A stretch of 64,000 bases of DNA from Camellia lanceoleosa (lineage: Eukaryota > Streptophyta > Magnoliopsida > Ericales > Theaceae): contig CM045761.1 in the NCBI GenBank assembly GCA_025200525.1, forward strand, positions 138,944,223-139,008,222, written 5' to 3'. The number at the start of each line of letters is the position of its first letter. Position 1 is the stretch's first letter. The position numbers were made by a program, and so were the translations under genes. The notes below the pieces were generated by a model. The model ran no database searches. It was given only the letters and a program-made list of their open reading frames with translations, and was not told the DNA's origin. Positions 47,546 through 58,003 of the stretch are shown piece after piece.

Positions 47546-49624
47546 ATGAATCTGATGTGCCAAGGGCCGTGAAACGATTTACGGATGTTGTGTCATGCAC
47601 CAGATTATGCGAAGCAGTTTGTATATGGTTTGAAGCTATGTCAGAGAAAACGTACCGGAAGGCCGTAGAAGGCTAGGAACTCGAACGTCCGCTGCAACAT
47701 CCCTGCCATGGAGGCATTCAGCTCCAATGACTGCCGGGTGTACTCAGAGGAAGCCTGCAAAAGTATTAGATACATCAATATTCTGTGGAATATCGAATGA
47801 ACTGAACTGAAATGACAATGCAAGATGCAGAAATAAAGTGGTACATACCGGAGGCAAGTCGGGGATACCGACAAACTCATGACCCGTAGGGAGGAGCAAA
47901 GGGATCGGTAGGTCTCCCCACTCGCCTCAGATGTCAGCGTGGTAGGCAGAGCGGGCCAGCCCGTCCCTCGTCCCCTCTGCACTCCCCTCCTGCCACGAGC
48001 TCGAGCTCTCTGTGACAATCCCCCTCCTGCTCCCACCTCTGCCCTAGCCGCCGGCGCCGCAGATCTCTCTGGGTCAGCTCAGCGACCACCACTCAGCGGC
48101 CGCATGATGAAGGTCCGGACGTACTCTGAGTAATCGCCCTCGCCTCTGAAGCTGCCTGCCTCCCAGCCGATGGTGTAGTCCGCCATCTGCTCAGCGGTGA
48201 AACGCTCGGTGTCCCTCATATGCTCAGGAGGATGCACCGGGACTATCTGCTCAGGTAACCCTGAGGTCTGACGCAAGAAGCGCTCACCCAGGTACCAAGC
48301 CCGACAGACCGGGCCCTCTAGCAAAATCCGGTAACGCGAGGTCTCGATCGCGTCGGCAAACCGATCCCGCACCATCGCTGGCAGAGGAGCCCATGGCTGC
48401 CAGGTGATCTGAAATTGAAATACAGTTTATTGCCTACTGGTATTGCAAATATACAGTGAAAAAGTGAAGTTTAAATGAACTGCAAGTAAAACATACCTCG
48501 GCAGAGGTGATGGTGTCGAAGAATCGACGGAAGAAACTGAAAGTCTCCCGCGGCCGCCGTGTGCACCTCCCGTCATAACGGCGTGAGAAGGGAATGACCA
48601 GCGGAGTCTCCGTCTCCGGTACTGGCTCCAGCCTGGGAAAGTAGGCGTAGACCCACAACTGCAAGACAGATGTCAGTATGATTATCAGATACAGCAGAAT
48701 ACAGAGTAAAGCAGAAATAGCAGAGCCGTGTGTTGTGCAGTGTATTGAGCAGAGTGTCTGATGTGAGCGATTATGCAGTGAACATTGTCGATAGAGTAAA
48801 GCAGGAGTATGTGTGTGTCGTGTATACGATTATCTGACAAGTATAAAGCAGGACTACGATGTGTGCAATGTGCAGTCTGAAAAGTCTGTAACATAAATGT
48901 AAAAGCAGAGGGGAAGACATACCTCCCAAGCTCGCCAAGAACCTCACAAACAGCTGTCACGCCGGAAACGAGCTCATATAGTCAGAGAGAGTGGCGAGCC
49001 GCGCCCAAGTCATAACGCGAAGATGTCGGGACGTCCACCAAGGTAGCGAGAGGCACGTGTTCGCCGGTCGGCGAATAGGGTGGTCCTCAGCAAAAACATC
49101 GAAGCCGCATATCTTGCTCTCTGGCCACCTCGGTCGCCAGCTGCGTCAACAAGAAGAGGCGCACACTGCGCACTCGAATCGCACCTCGAACCAAGAATAG
49201 CGGACAAAGCCTGGACGTGCAAGAGGCGGAGCCGCGCCAAGTAAGTGGATCTGAGCGGCGGTCCACTCATCCATGTCGGTGTCGAAGGGGATCGGATCAC
49301 CCCCTACCCCGATGCCGGTGAGCACCGAGAAATCGTAAGGGGTCATCGTCATGTCCCCCGCCGCGGATAGGTGAAATGAATCGGTGGTGTCCCACCACCT
49401 CTCTGCCAGGGCGGCTAAAAGAGGCCTGCAGGCAGTAAGTCGGGTCAGACCCCTGCAGAAGGAACCGAAGCCCGCCTCATCCACGATGTATCGGACCGCC
49501 TCGGGAAGCTCCGAGTACCAATCTCGAGCCGCAACATTCCCATACCCGCGGATGGTATGGGAATCTACCTATTTACAAACAAATGGTTGCAAAGCAATAT
49601 GAAATGTACAGTTCTGAGGAAACA

Positions 49625-50035
49625 TGTTAAAGTCGATACAAATCTAGCATGCGTGCACGTTTTTCAGATTCAAACAGAAACCGGGTGCCGGTGTGCTTAC
49701 AGTAAACTACAATATGTGATGCGTCAGTGTGTTTTTGAGTAGTGCAGTGTAAACATGGTGCACGTGTGCACATTTTTCAGATTCAAGCAGATATCGGGTT
49801 CTGATGTACGATGGGTGGACTACGGCTGTGGCGTGTCGGCTCTGTGGATCAGTGTAAATATAGCATGCGTGCAAGTTTTCAAAATTCAAATGGGTACCAG
49901 GTGCCGGTATGTTTCAGTGAATTGTCAATGAGTGATGTTACAGCGTGTCTATGTGATTCAGTGCGAGTCTAGCATGCGTGCGAGTTTTCAGATTCAAACA
50001 AGTACCGGGTATCGGTGAATTTGCAGTAAAATACG
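49625..50035. repeat. Minisatellite in PMD intron 1
   Basis: Four diverged copies contain AGCATGCGTGCACG, TTTTCAGATTCAAAC and ACCGGGTGCCGGTGT, spaced 100-130 bp. They lie wholly within the 668-bp first intron (49569-50236). Confidence 0.7.
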
Positions 50036-50799
50036 GTGTGCCGTGTATATGGGTGATTAAGGCTAGTGCAGTGTGTATGCGCGTGTCGGTCCTAAAATAG
50101 ATATCAGTTGTGAGTTTGTCTACGATCAACTACAGTATATCAGTGTATCAGAGCTAAGCAATTAAGGGTTATGTCGGCTATGGCGATTGGATTCTGATTC
50201 TACATTACAGAAAGTAAAGCAGAGCAGAACGGTTACCTCGGAAGCGCCGAATGAGAGATGAGAGGCAGGCTCGCGTAGCAGAAGCTCTGGGTCCAATGCC
50301 CTGTCGAAACTCCTGAACTGGCGAAGTCCATTGGGTGGTAGCACGTGGATCGCCGGGCGATAGGTCACCGGATCGAACGGGCGCTCACTCAGCGGGAAGA
50401 GCTCAACCCCGGGATCCATCTCGTGATCCGGGGGAGTCCCGACATGTGGAACATCGTCAGCCATGGTAGTGGTAGTGAAAAAATAGCCGGAAAGGAAAAC
50501 CGGGGCGGAATGCGAAAAGTCAACTGGAAAAGTCAACCCCGAGCGGGCCGAAAATGGCCGGAACGGCCGGAAGATGAAAATACACGGAAATGTAGAGAAA
50601 ATCGAGGGGAACAGGTCCCGAAAAGGCGAAAATAGCAAAGGAGATCCCGAAATGAGATTTCGATCAGGTGGAAATGTCTGAAACGCGAAGAATATCGCGA
50701 ATCCGTTTGTAAAATGGTGCGAAAACATGAGGAAATCGACGAAAAATCGAGAGAACAAAGCTCTAGAGGGAGAGAGTGAAGGATTTCGGCGGAAGAGGA

Positions 50800-50850
50800 A
50801 GTGGAAAATAGGGTTTAGAAGCCCTATTTTATAAAGCTTGAGGTGAAATG
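50800..50850 (-). promoter_or_regulatory. TATA promoter of the PMD gene
   Basis: On the minus strand TTTATAAAATAGGG (TATA at 50826-50835) is followed by a CT-rich leader of about 340 bases to the ATG at 50464. Leader pieces such as CACTCTCTCCCTCTAGAG are usual for plant genes. An imperfect inverted repeat (AAAATAGGGTTT with AAGCCCTATTTT, 50808-50832) overlaps the TATA region. Confidence 0.6.
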
Positions 50851-50869
50851 GCAGATCTGCCCCCGATCA

Positions 50870-51110
50870 GGCATTTTCTGCCGGTCGGCACTATTTTGTG
50901 CCGGTCGGCACATTATTGTGCCGGTGGAGAAGTTTAGGCAGCCGGTGGCAACCGGTGACCTCCCCACCCAGCCGGTGGTGTTCCCAAAGCCTTGTTTAGG
51001 CCATGTGAGTAGTTTTTGGTCTTCATAGCTCAAGAAAGTGCAAGAAAATGCACCCCCGATGCTCAACCGGCCTCCGTTTTGACTTCGGACCGTGTCTACT
51101 GTGCGTAACA
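50870..51110. repeat. LTR-like GCCGGTCGGCAC segment
   Basis: GTGCCGGTCGGCAC and GCCGGTGG motifs resemble those in the LTRs of this element (for example 38755-38825 and 56560-56660). They lie just upstream of the PMD promoter. This could be an LTR piece of a relative, or sequence that arose by duplication within the element. Confidence 0.45.
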
Positions 51111-51289
51111 CTCAAATTCAAGCAAAGACTATATCCTTTTTGTATCCTTTTCTCTTTTATAAGATTCAAAAGTTGCCCCGCGTGCGTCACGCGCATCCAT
51201 CACATTGTCCGGCGCATCGTATCGCGCCATCTTGCACGTCCCTTGCGACTTGCACCGTTTTGCATTGTCGTGTGGCATGCGTGTCATAC

Positions 51290-51540
51290 TTTCTCATTTT
51301 GCATTTCATTTTGATCCACGTGAGGTGTACTACCTCACGTGCTTCATTTTGCATTTCATTTTGATCCACGTGAGGTGTACTACCTCACGTGCTTCATCTT
51401 GCATTTCATTTTGATTCACGTGAGGTGTACTACCTCACGTGCTTCATTTTGCATTTCATTTTGATCCACGTAAGGTGTACTACCCCACGTGCTTCACTTT
51501 GCATTTCGTTTTGATCCATGTGAGGCGTACTACCTCGTGT
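51290..51540. repeat. Five-copy 50-bp array of a G-box palindrome
   Basis: Each 50-bp unit is CTTCATTTTGCATTTCATTT, then TGATC, then an inverted repeat with arms CACGTGAGGT and ACCTCACGTG around GTACT. Copies start at about 51291, 51341, 51391, 51441 and 51491; later copies carry a few changes. Each good unit has two CACGTG cores, the G-box bound by plant bZIP and bHLH factors. The array is 450-700 bp upstream of the PMD TATA box. Confidence 0.85.
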
Positions 51541-51653
51541 GCTTCATCCTGCATTTTGTTTTGCATTCTTGCATCTATGAGGTATGCATGCCTCGTCTTG
51601 TATCTCATTTTGTGCTTCTTTGCGCTGACCTGCGCGCCTCATTGTTTTCCACC

Positions 51654-52730
51654 GGTCTGGCGAGACCTTAAACACGTGCGGTCTAGGAGACCTTAAATCC
51701 TTTGAAGGTGCAAAACCTTTGGCGCATGCATTGTCATGTATCATCATCTCAACAGCAGCGCATTGCCGCGCATTTTGAAACCACGCCACCCGGGTCTGGT
51801 GAGACCTTAAACACGCACGGTCTAGGAGACCTTAAATCCTCGGGAGGTGCAAGACCTTCGGTGCATTAAGGTGTGCACCTCATCGCATTCGGCATGCATC
51901 ATATCGCACTGTCTTGTGCACTCGCGTTGTTTAATGCATCGCGCCGTTTGGCGCACCCTCATTGCACTTCATTTTCCATCCTTTGAGGCACGCGTACCTC
52001 ATTGCACTTCTTTTTCCATCTTTTGAGACACGCACGTCTTGTTTACCCCATTTGCATCCGCATGCGTGTCTCATTTGCATCGCATTCGCTTAAAGTGTTG
52101 TGTAATCATTGCCCTGGGTCTGGCGAGACCTTAAACACGCACGGTCTAGGAGACCTTAAATCCTCGGGAGGTGCAAAACCTTCGGTGCATTAAGGTGTGT
52201 ACCTCATCGCATTTGGCATGCATTGTATCGCACTGTTTTGTGCACTCGCGTTGTCTTACACCTCGCGCTGTCTTGTGCACCACATCTCAATTCATGCATT
52301 GCCCCCCCGGGTCTGGCGAGACCTTAAACACGCACGGTCTAGGAGACCTTAAATCCTCGAGAGGTGCAAAACCTTCGGTGCATTTGGCGTGCACTCCATC
52401 ACACTATTGTGCACACCTCATTGCATTTGGCGTGCACCTCATCGCACTATTTTGCACCCCTCATTGCATTTGGCATGCACTTCATCGCGTTGTTTCGCGC
52501 ACCTCATCAGTTGCCCCCCGGGTCTGGCGAGACCTTAAACACGCACGGTCTAGGAGACCTTGAATCCTCGGAGGGTGCAAGACCTTCACTACTGTTGCCG
52601 CATCTCAATTCATGCATTGTCATGCATTCGTGAAGCCGCGCGTTGCCGCGCATTTCAAAAATAACATGCATTGTCATGCATTGCATCCTGGTCTAGGAGA
52701 CCTTAAATCCTCTGAAGATGCAATTCCTTC
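51654..52730. repeat. Interspersed repeat with GGTCT..AGACC hairpins
   Basis: Units of about 75 bp contain GGTCTGGCGAGACCTTAAAC, then GGTCTAGGAGACCTTAAATC, then GAGGTGCAAGACCTTCGG. They start near 51654, 51793, 52117, 52310 and 52521, with a partial unit at 52690. Both GGTCT..AGACC parts can form small hairpins. Spacers are rich in GCATTTGGCGTGCACCTCAT-like phrases. Confidence 0.8.
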
Positions 52731-54202
52731 GGTGTTTGTCGTGCCCGAACGACTTTCGGTGGTCTGGTAAAGCCACCTGTCTGTGTTTGCGGTGAGTTCC
52801 TAGGAGACCAATGGGGATGGGGAAAACTAGAGTTTGAACGGCTTATGCCTAGAACGCAAAGGTTTGAGATTTCCGAGACTAAAGTCTGGTTTAAATACCC
52901 AGGGGGTGTACCCTCGGCTTGAAATCTGTATGGAAGCCCCATAGGTTGAAGCGGCATGTTTACGCCTCAATTCTGGATACCGAACCAACCTAGTATATCG
53001 CCCTGTTGGGAGAATAGGAAAAATCGCAATCGCAGCCATTGCATCATACTGCATTGTCATGCATCATCTTAACTATTGCATATGTCATGCATCTCAAACA
53101 AAAAAAAAAAAAAAAAAAAACATATTGCACATGTCATGCATTCCAAATTCAAAATTCAAAAAACAAAAAAAAAAAGAACATGCATTCGTCATGCATCATC
53201 ATTGTAGTATAGTGCATATGTCATGCATTTTCTGTAGTTGCATGCATTCACTGCATCATCCTCCATTTATGGCTTGCGCCTTTCCTTGTTGAGCTTGGTC
53301 TGGTATGTGCCCTTACTTTTCACGTCGAAGCATGGTTCATGTGCATCGCGCCTATTCCTTGATGAACTTGGTTTGAGGTTGCGGCACCTTTTCTGTGTTA
53401 GACATGGCTTGTATGTGTGCATGCCCTTCCTAAGCGAGATACGGTTTGGCCCGCACGCCATAATCGCATATTACATTGTAGTGAAATTATTGCATCCAGC
53501 ATTAGGATCATTGTTCTTTCCTCAGCGGGTCGTCACCCCACTTATGTCAATCCACCCAATACTTGTTCTTGTGTCCGTCTACATCACTCATAGTTCAGAC
53601 ATCGTTCTATGGTAGACGGACTCGTTACTTCCATCAATCTACTTGACATTTGTGTGGTTTCGAACCGCTCCGGTTTGAATCATGATTCAATTGCTCTGCA
53701 TGTAGTTTGCATTGTTTCAATTGCATTGCATTATCATTTGCATTATTCATACATCATTTTGTATATATTGCATATCATTTTGCATTTCGCATTGCCATGC
53801 ATATGGCTAACAATATTGTACCTGTTAAGTTTGCTTTCTTTGCAGGCACGATATTGTATGTACGGCTCATTTGAGGTCGATGCAACCGGACGAGCCGCAC
53901 AGGTATTGTATCCTCCGCGTGAGACGTACTGAGAATTGCATAATTCTCTTACATCCTTTCTGCATTATAGTGTAGATTGGCATATGCTAGCTTATAACTA
54001 TTGCATGCGTGCTTCATTACAGCTTTCTTTGCATAATCATAAGTTATGCTCGGCTTCTTGCATCATCTTGCATTTTGCCCCTGCCTTCGGGCGCATACCT
54101 TATTTGTCTTGCATGTTTGTCCAAGTCTTCGACCTTGTCAAAAATGGGTCGTCTCTGGGCTTTGACATTCACTCCCGTCATTGTTATGACTTTCGAGTTC
54201 TG
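52731..54202. other. Non-coding 3' region of the PMD-carrying element
   Basis: The sequence is rich in TGCATTGTCATGCAT phrases and A-runs (53100-53120, 53158-53175). A perfect hairpin GAGAATT-GCAT-AATTCTC lies at 53931-53948. The stretch TTTGACATTCACT..GTCATTGTTATGACTTTCGAG (54155-54200) is conserved just before the LTR of the second Tat/Ogre-like element (61530-61585). No sustained gene is visible. Confidence 0.5.
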
Positions 54203-54216
54203 TCAAAGAGGGCAAC
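54203..54216 (+). promoter_or_regulatory. Polypurine tract of the PMD-carrying element
   Basis: TCAAAGAGGGCAAC directly precedes the 3' LTR. The second element has CCAAAGAGGGGAAAT at the same place (61587-61601). Confidence 0.75.
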
Positions 54217-57200
54217 TATAGACACCCCATTTTTGACCGTCCTCAAGACTTGGACGTCACCGCTTGAATACTCGGTGATTATCCATGTTTGTGTTTGTTT
54301 GGAATTCCCGGAGTTCTCGGCTACGTGCCTTGCCTCAGGACCTCTGAACTTGACCGTTTTGTGTCAGGTTTTGCACCAAACACTTGTGCTTTGCCTTAGA
54401 GGGGCATGGAATGCCTTCTGATGCATCCCCACACACCACCGGCAGTGGCTAGAGGCCACCGGCTGGTTGTTGTTGCCACCGGCACTATAATTTGCCGGTC
54501 GGCACTCTTTTTGGCAAAATGGCACTCTTTGCCGGCCGGACACTGTGCAGTTACTTTATGAGATATTTTCAGACAGCTGTATAGTTTTGGTTCCCCTCCA
54601 TACACGTGTATGGAGGGATGACCCTCTTGGTTAGCTTAGCTTGTAAGCTTTGCAAGCTTTGCTTGCCTATAAGAGGACCACTCCTCTTCTTGGCTTAGGG
54701 TTACAAATTTTAGACATTTTAGACAGACCAAGCTCTGGTTTTTAGGGTTAGGATAGATACACATCCTATCTCTCTTCTTCTCTCTTGTTTTGTACACTAG
54801 GTGTTTGTGTCTTATTATTGTTCACCAACACCTAGTGTTTCACCTTCCTCTTGGAACTGAGGTGCTAAGGGCTTGTTCTTGAAGTTCTTGACTGGTTTGG
54901 AGCTCAAGGAACCAACAACTCCAACCTTTGTGAAGGTGGTCTTCAAGGGTAACAAAACTTACTTTATTTACCCCATTCTTGCACTCCATTTTTGCCTAGT
55001 TTAAAATAGTTTTTGTGCTTAGTCTATAACACATAAAAGTTCTATTTTTTAAGCCTCTTTATTGTTTATTAAGAGTGTTTTGTGGTTTGAGCAAGTTCGA
55101 CCACCCTTAGGCCTTGAAAAGGCCCATTTTTGTGCCATTTTGTGAGAGATCCGAGACTTTGGTGTTAGGATCTCTTCACCACTGAAATCTTGAGGGATTT
55201 CAATGGTGAAGATGATGCCTTAGATTCTCAAGAAGGAGAGGACCACCCCCTCTCCTTGATGTCCTTAAAAAGGACAAGATTTGGCTTCTTGAGGGAGCTT
55301 GTGCTTAAGTGTGTGTTGAGCATGTTTGGTTTGTTTTTCATGCTTATATTGCCATGATATAACATGTTTCTAAGTTGGTTTTAGTACTCCTTGCATGTTT
55401 TGCATGGTTGCTTTGTAATGCCTCTTTGGTCCCTTAACATGCCTAGGTTGTTAGCCCTAGTTTGAGCATGCTTTAGGCTTAGACTCATGAATGTTTTATG
55501 CCTATTTTGACATGTTTTAGCTCTGTCCATAGTCATTTGGGTTGATCTTGGCATGCATTATATAGCCCCTTTGTATTTGGCTTGTTGGCCTCAAGAGCAT
55601 GAGAGTGTAGCATGTCTTGCTTGCTTTATTTTTGATGGTTTGGAACCATTTAACATGCTATTTCAGTCCCTTTAGCATGCTTGTTCGATTGCCTTGCATG
55701 CCTCTTTAATGCTTTAAAAGCATGTGTTGAATGCTCTATGTATTGGTCATGTTGCATGCCTTTGTGCTCAAGCCTCTTAGATGCCATCTAAGTAGCCATT
55801 TGGCTTTGTTTTAACATGCTAAAACTCTGTTTTAGGTTGTTCAATGCATGCCATATTTGTTTCGCATAAGTGTAGTTCAATGCTTCCATGACTTGCCTCA
55901 AGTGTTGAACCTATGTTGCATGCATTTGTTTATCTTGCTTAACATGATTTGGCATCATTTCATAGCATGATTTTCAGAGCCTAAATTGCATGCTAGTTGT
56001 CCATTGTTGTGCCCCTTTAAGTGTGCTTAAGGGTTGTTTGTTATGCTTAAGTGTTGGTGCCTTAACTTGTGCATGTGTGCATGTGTGTTTGGCCCTCATG
56101 ATTTAGCATTTTGGCCACTGTTTTGAGCCTTTTTAGAGTTGCCCAATTCACGTCTAAGTCCATCCTCCATTTGATTTGCATGCTTGCCTTGTATGCTTGC
56201 TTGCCTTGTATGCTTACTTGCATGTTCGCATTGTATTGCCATATTGCATACTAGTTGACATGTCTAGGATTGCATCATATTGGCATACATGCTAAGCCTC
56301 TTGAAGTAAAGAATGATGGAGGTTTGGCACCCTTGTTTGTTTGTTTGCATTACATGCATTTGAAATCAAAATTGCACTCTTGGTTCTTTGGGCCATCATG
56401 CATCGAAATGCGTGATTGGTGGTCCAAGAACCGAGGCACATCTTCCTTTGAGTCAAAAACATGATAAGGAGTGTGTTTGGTGCATACATGCTTTGAATTA
56501 CATTGCCATGCAAGTTGTGTCCTCTGCTGCTGTGAGTTGCAGGTTCTGCAGGCATTTTGTGCCGACCGGCACTGTTTAGTGCCGACCGACAGTCTACTGG
56601 AAGCCGATGGATGAATTCAGTGCCGGTGGCCACATCCTTCAGCCGGTGGTGTTCTACCATAGCCGGTGGTGATCTCCAGTGCCCAAGGAAGTATTCCTGA
56701 AGTTTTGGCAGTCTTCAGAGGAGGGAAGCAGGGAAAACAGAGGCAATCATGCATGGCAGTGCGATTCCGAGCGAGTTCCGGGCGTGTGATGCATCTTGCC
56801 CTCATCCCGAGGCGATTTACTGTTTAATTAGATTAATTATTTTATTTAATTAATTTAATTAATTTGTAATATTTAATTAGCTTGCGTAGTTAATTAGTTA
56901 CTCGGTTTTGTATATTCTTTTGGTCCCTCCGAGTGAGGGCGCAAAGCTGTAATAAGTGTGTGTGAGTGGGTGTATGTTTTCCAAACCCCCATTTCTTTCT
57001 ATCCCTTTTATTTACCCGCTTATGTTGGTAGATTAGGGCACGTTTATTCTTAGCATACCTTATGCAATGCATGCGTGCATCCATGCATTTGTTTACATGC
57101 ATCGGGCTCGGTACATCATACAAACTGCATTGTATTCTAAATTCCAACTTGAATACGTGCATCAAATGATTGCATTTCACGTGCCATTTTAGGGTTAGCC

Positions 57201-57998
57201 GAGCCTACTCTAAATCGCATCCTTGCCTGTGTTGCATTAGCCACTTAACATGACCTAGGGACATGCATGTCTGCTAACTAGTTTATTGTTTTGGCGCGGA
57301 GTACGATGTAAGTATTTTACGCTTTAGCATACCACATGCGTGTGAATGTTGCCATAACAGTATGCTTACCATGCGGCTAAGTGCTTGTATGAGATAAACT
57401 GTTTGAATGCCTGTGGGTGGAGGTTGGATTGCTTGAGTTGGAAAAACTCATTGAAATCCGTGTTTTAGCCTACTTGCGAGTAGCAAATTCCAAAGCATTT
57501 TCAAAACGAACGGATATGCAATGTTTGTTTCCAAATTAGGCGATCTAGTCTATACTTGTTTGCTGTGCGCATAACATAGTAATTCTAGGCTAATAATTGG
57601 AATAAGAGCATGTAATGTTTTCAAAAACGGATATCACGGTTAGTAGAGGCCGGTCTTCGGACCGGGCGAAAGGGGGTGCTCATAGCTGACCTTCCCCGAT
57701 CGTACCCAAGCTCCCGAGCCAAGACCACTTTGGTGATGACGGACATGTGGCCTTCGGCACCGAGTCAGGGTTTCCTAAATTTCCCATTTTAAATATTTAG
57801 GTGGCGACTCAGAATCCGCAAAGCGATCCATGTTTGGCACTACTTTTCAAAATCTGTTTTTCTTCAAAACGATTTGTCGGATTTGGACTCTTTGGTTCAG
57901 ATTTAGAACCGACACAAAAGGGAGTCCGAACTGTAGTGACCCCAATACGAACGGAACGGGACTTAAACCCTCCCGGATGCGTTCGGGGGACGTCTACA
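54217..57998 (+). repeat. 3' LTR of the PMD-carrying element
   Basis: It starts TATAGACACCCC (G-to-A at the second base compared with TGTAGAC) and ends GGGGGACGTCTACA. At 3,782 bp it appears more complete than the 5' LTR. A TATA-like CCTATAAGAGG lies near 54666. It is followed by the CCATC target duplication. Confidence 0.92.
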
Positions 57999-58003
57999 CC
58001 ATC

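Larger units (their letters stand above)
47050..50464 (-). pseudogene. Plant mobile domain (PMD, MAIN-like) gene inside LTR element, multi-exon
   Basis: A minus-strand gene starting at the ATG at 50464 (MADDVPHVGTPPDHEMDP). Inferred exons are 50464-50237, 49568-48923, 48658-48497, 48428-47849 and 47754-47656, all with GT/AG borders and phase-0 joins. A last exon in 47050-47350 with a basic-acidic tail is possible. PMD hallmarks are AGFGSF, LAERWWDTTDSFHLSAAGDM, MTPYDFSVLTGIGVGGDPIP, TTLFADR, LWVYAYFPRLEP, ITWQPW and ILLEGPVCRAWYLGERFLRQ. In Arabidopsis MAIN and MAIL1 act in the nucleus in genome stability and transposon silencing. Exons 2 and 4 each carry net frameshifts, and exon 2 has an in-frame TGA near 48945, so this copy is probably broken unless the assembly is wrong. 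Exons 1, 3 and 5 are fully open. Confidence 0.82.
38501..57998 (+). mobile_element. Pol-less Tat/Ogre-like LTR element carrying an antisense PMD gene
   Basis: A 19,498-bp element with LTRs at 38501-42201 and 54217-57998, termini TGTAGAC and GTCTACA, and target duplications CCATC (38496-38500 and 57999-58003). The LTR head (TGTAGACACCCCATTTTTGA), the TGGCGACTC primer site, the gag C-terminus and the post-pol phrases (GGGATACGTAGGCAACTTC, GGGCCGAAAACCGGGAAGGG) are typical of the Tat/Ogre lineage. No protease, RT, RNase H or integrase domain is found. The 12-kb interior instead holds a minus-strand PMD gene (47050-50464) and tandem repeats. It must have moved with enzymes from a related element. 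Confidence 0.88.

Noticed and set aside
51290..52730. CRISPR-like spaced repeats
   Set aside because: Plant context, spacers that are themselves related repeats, no cas genes; they are minisatellites.
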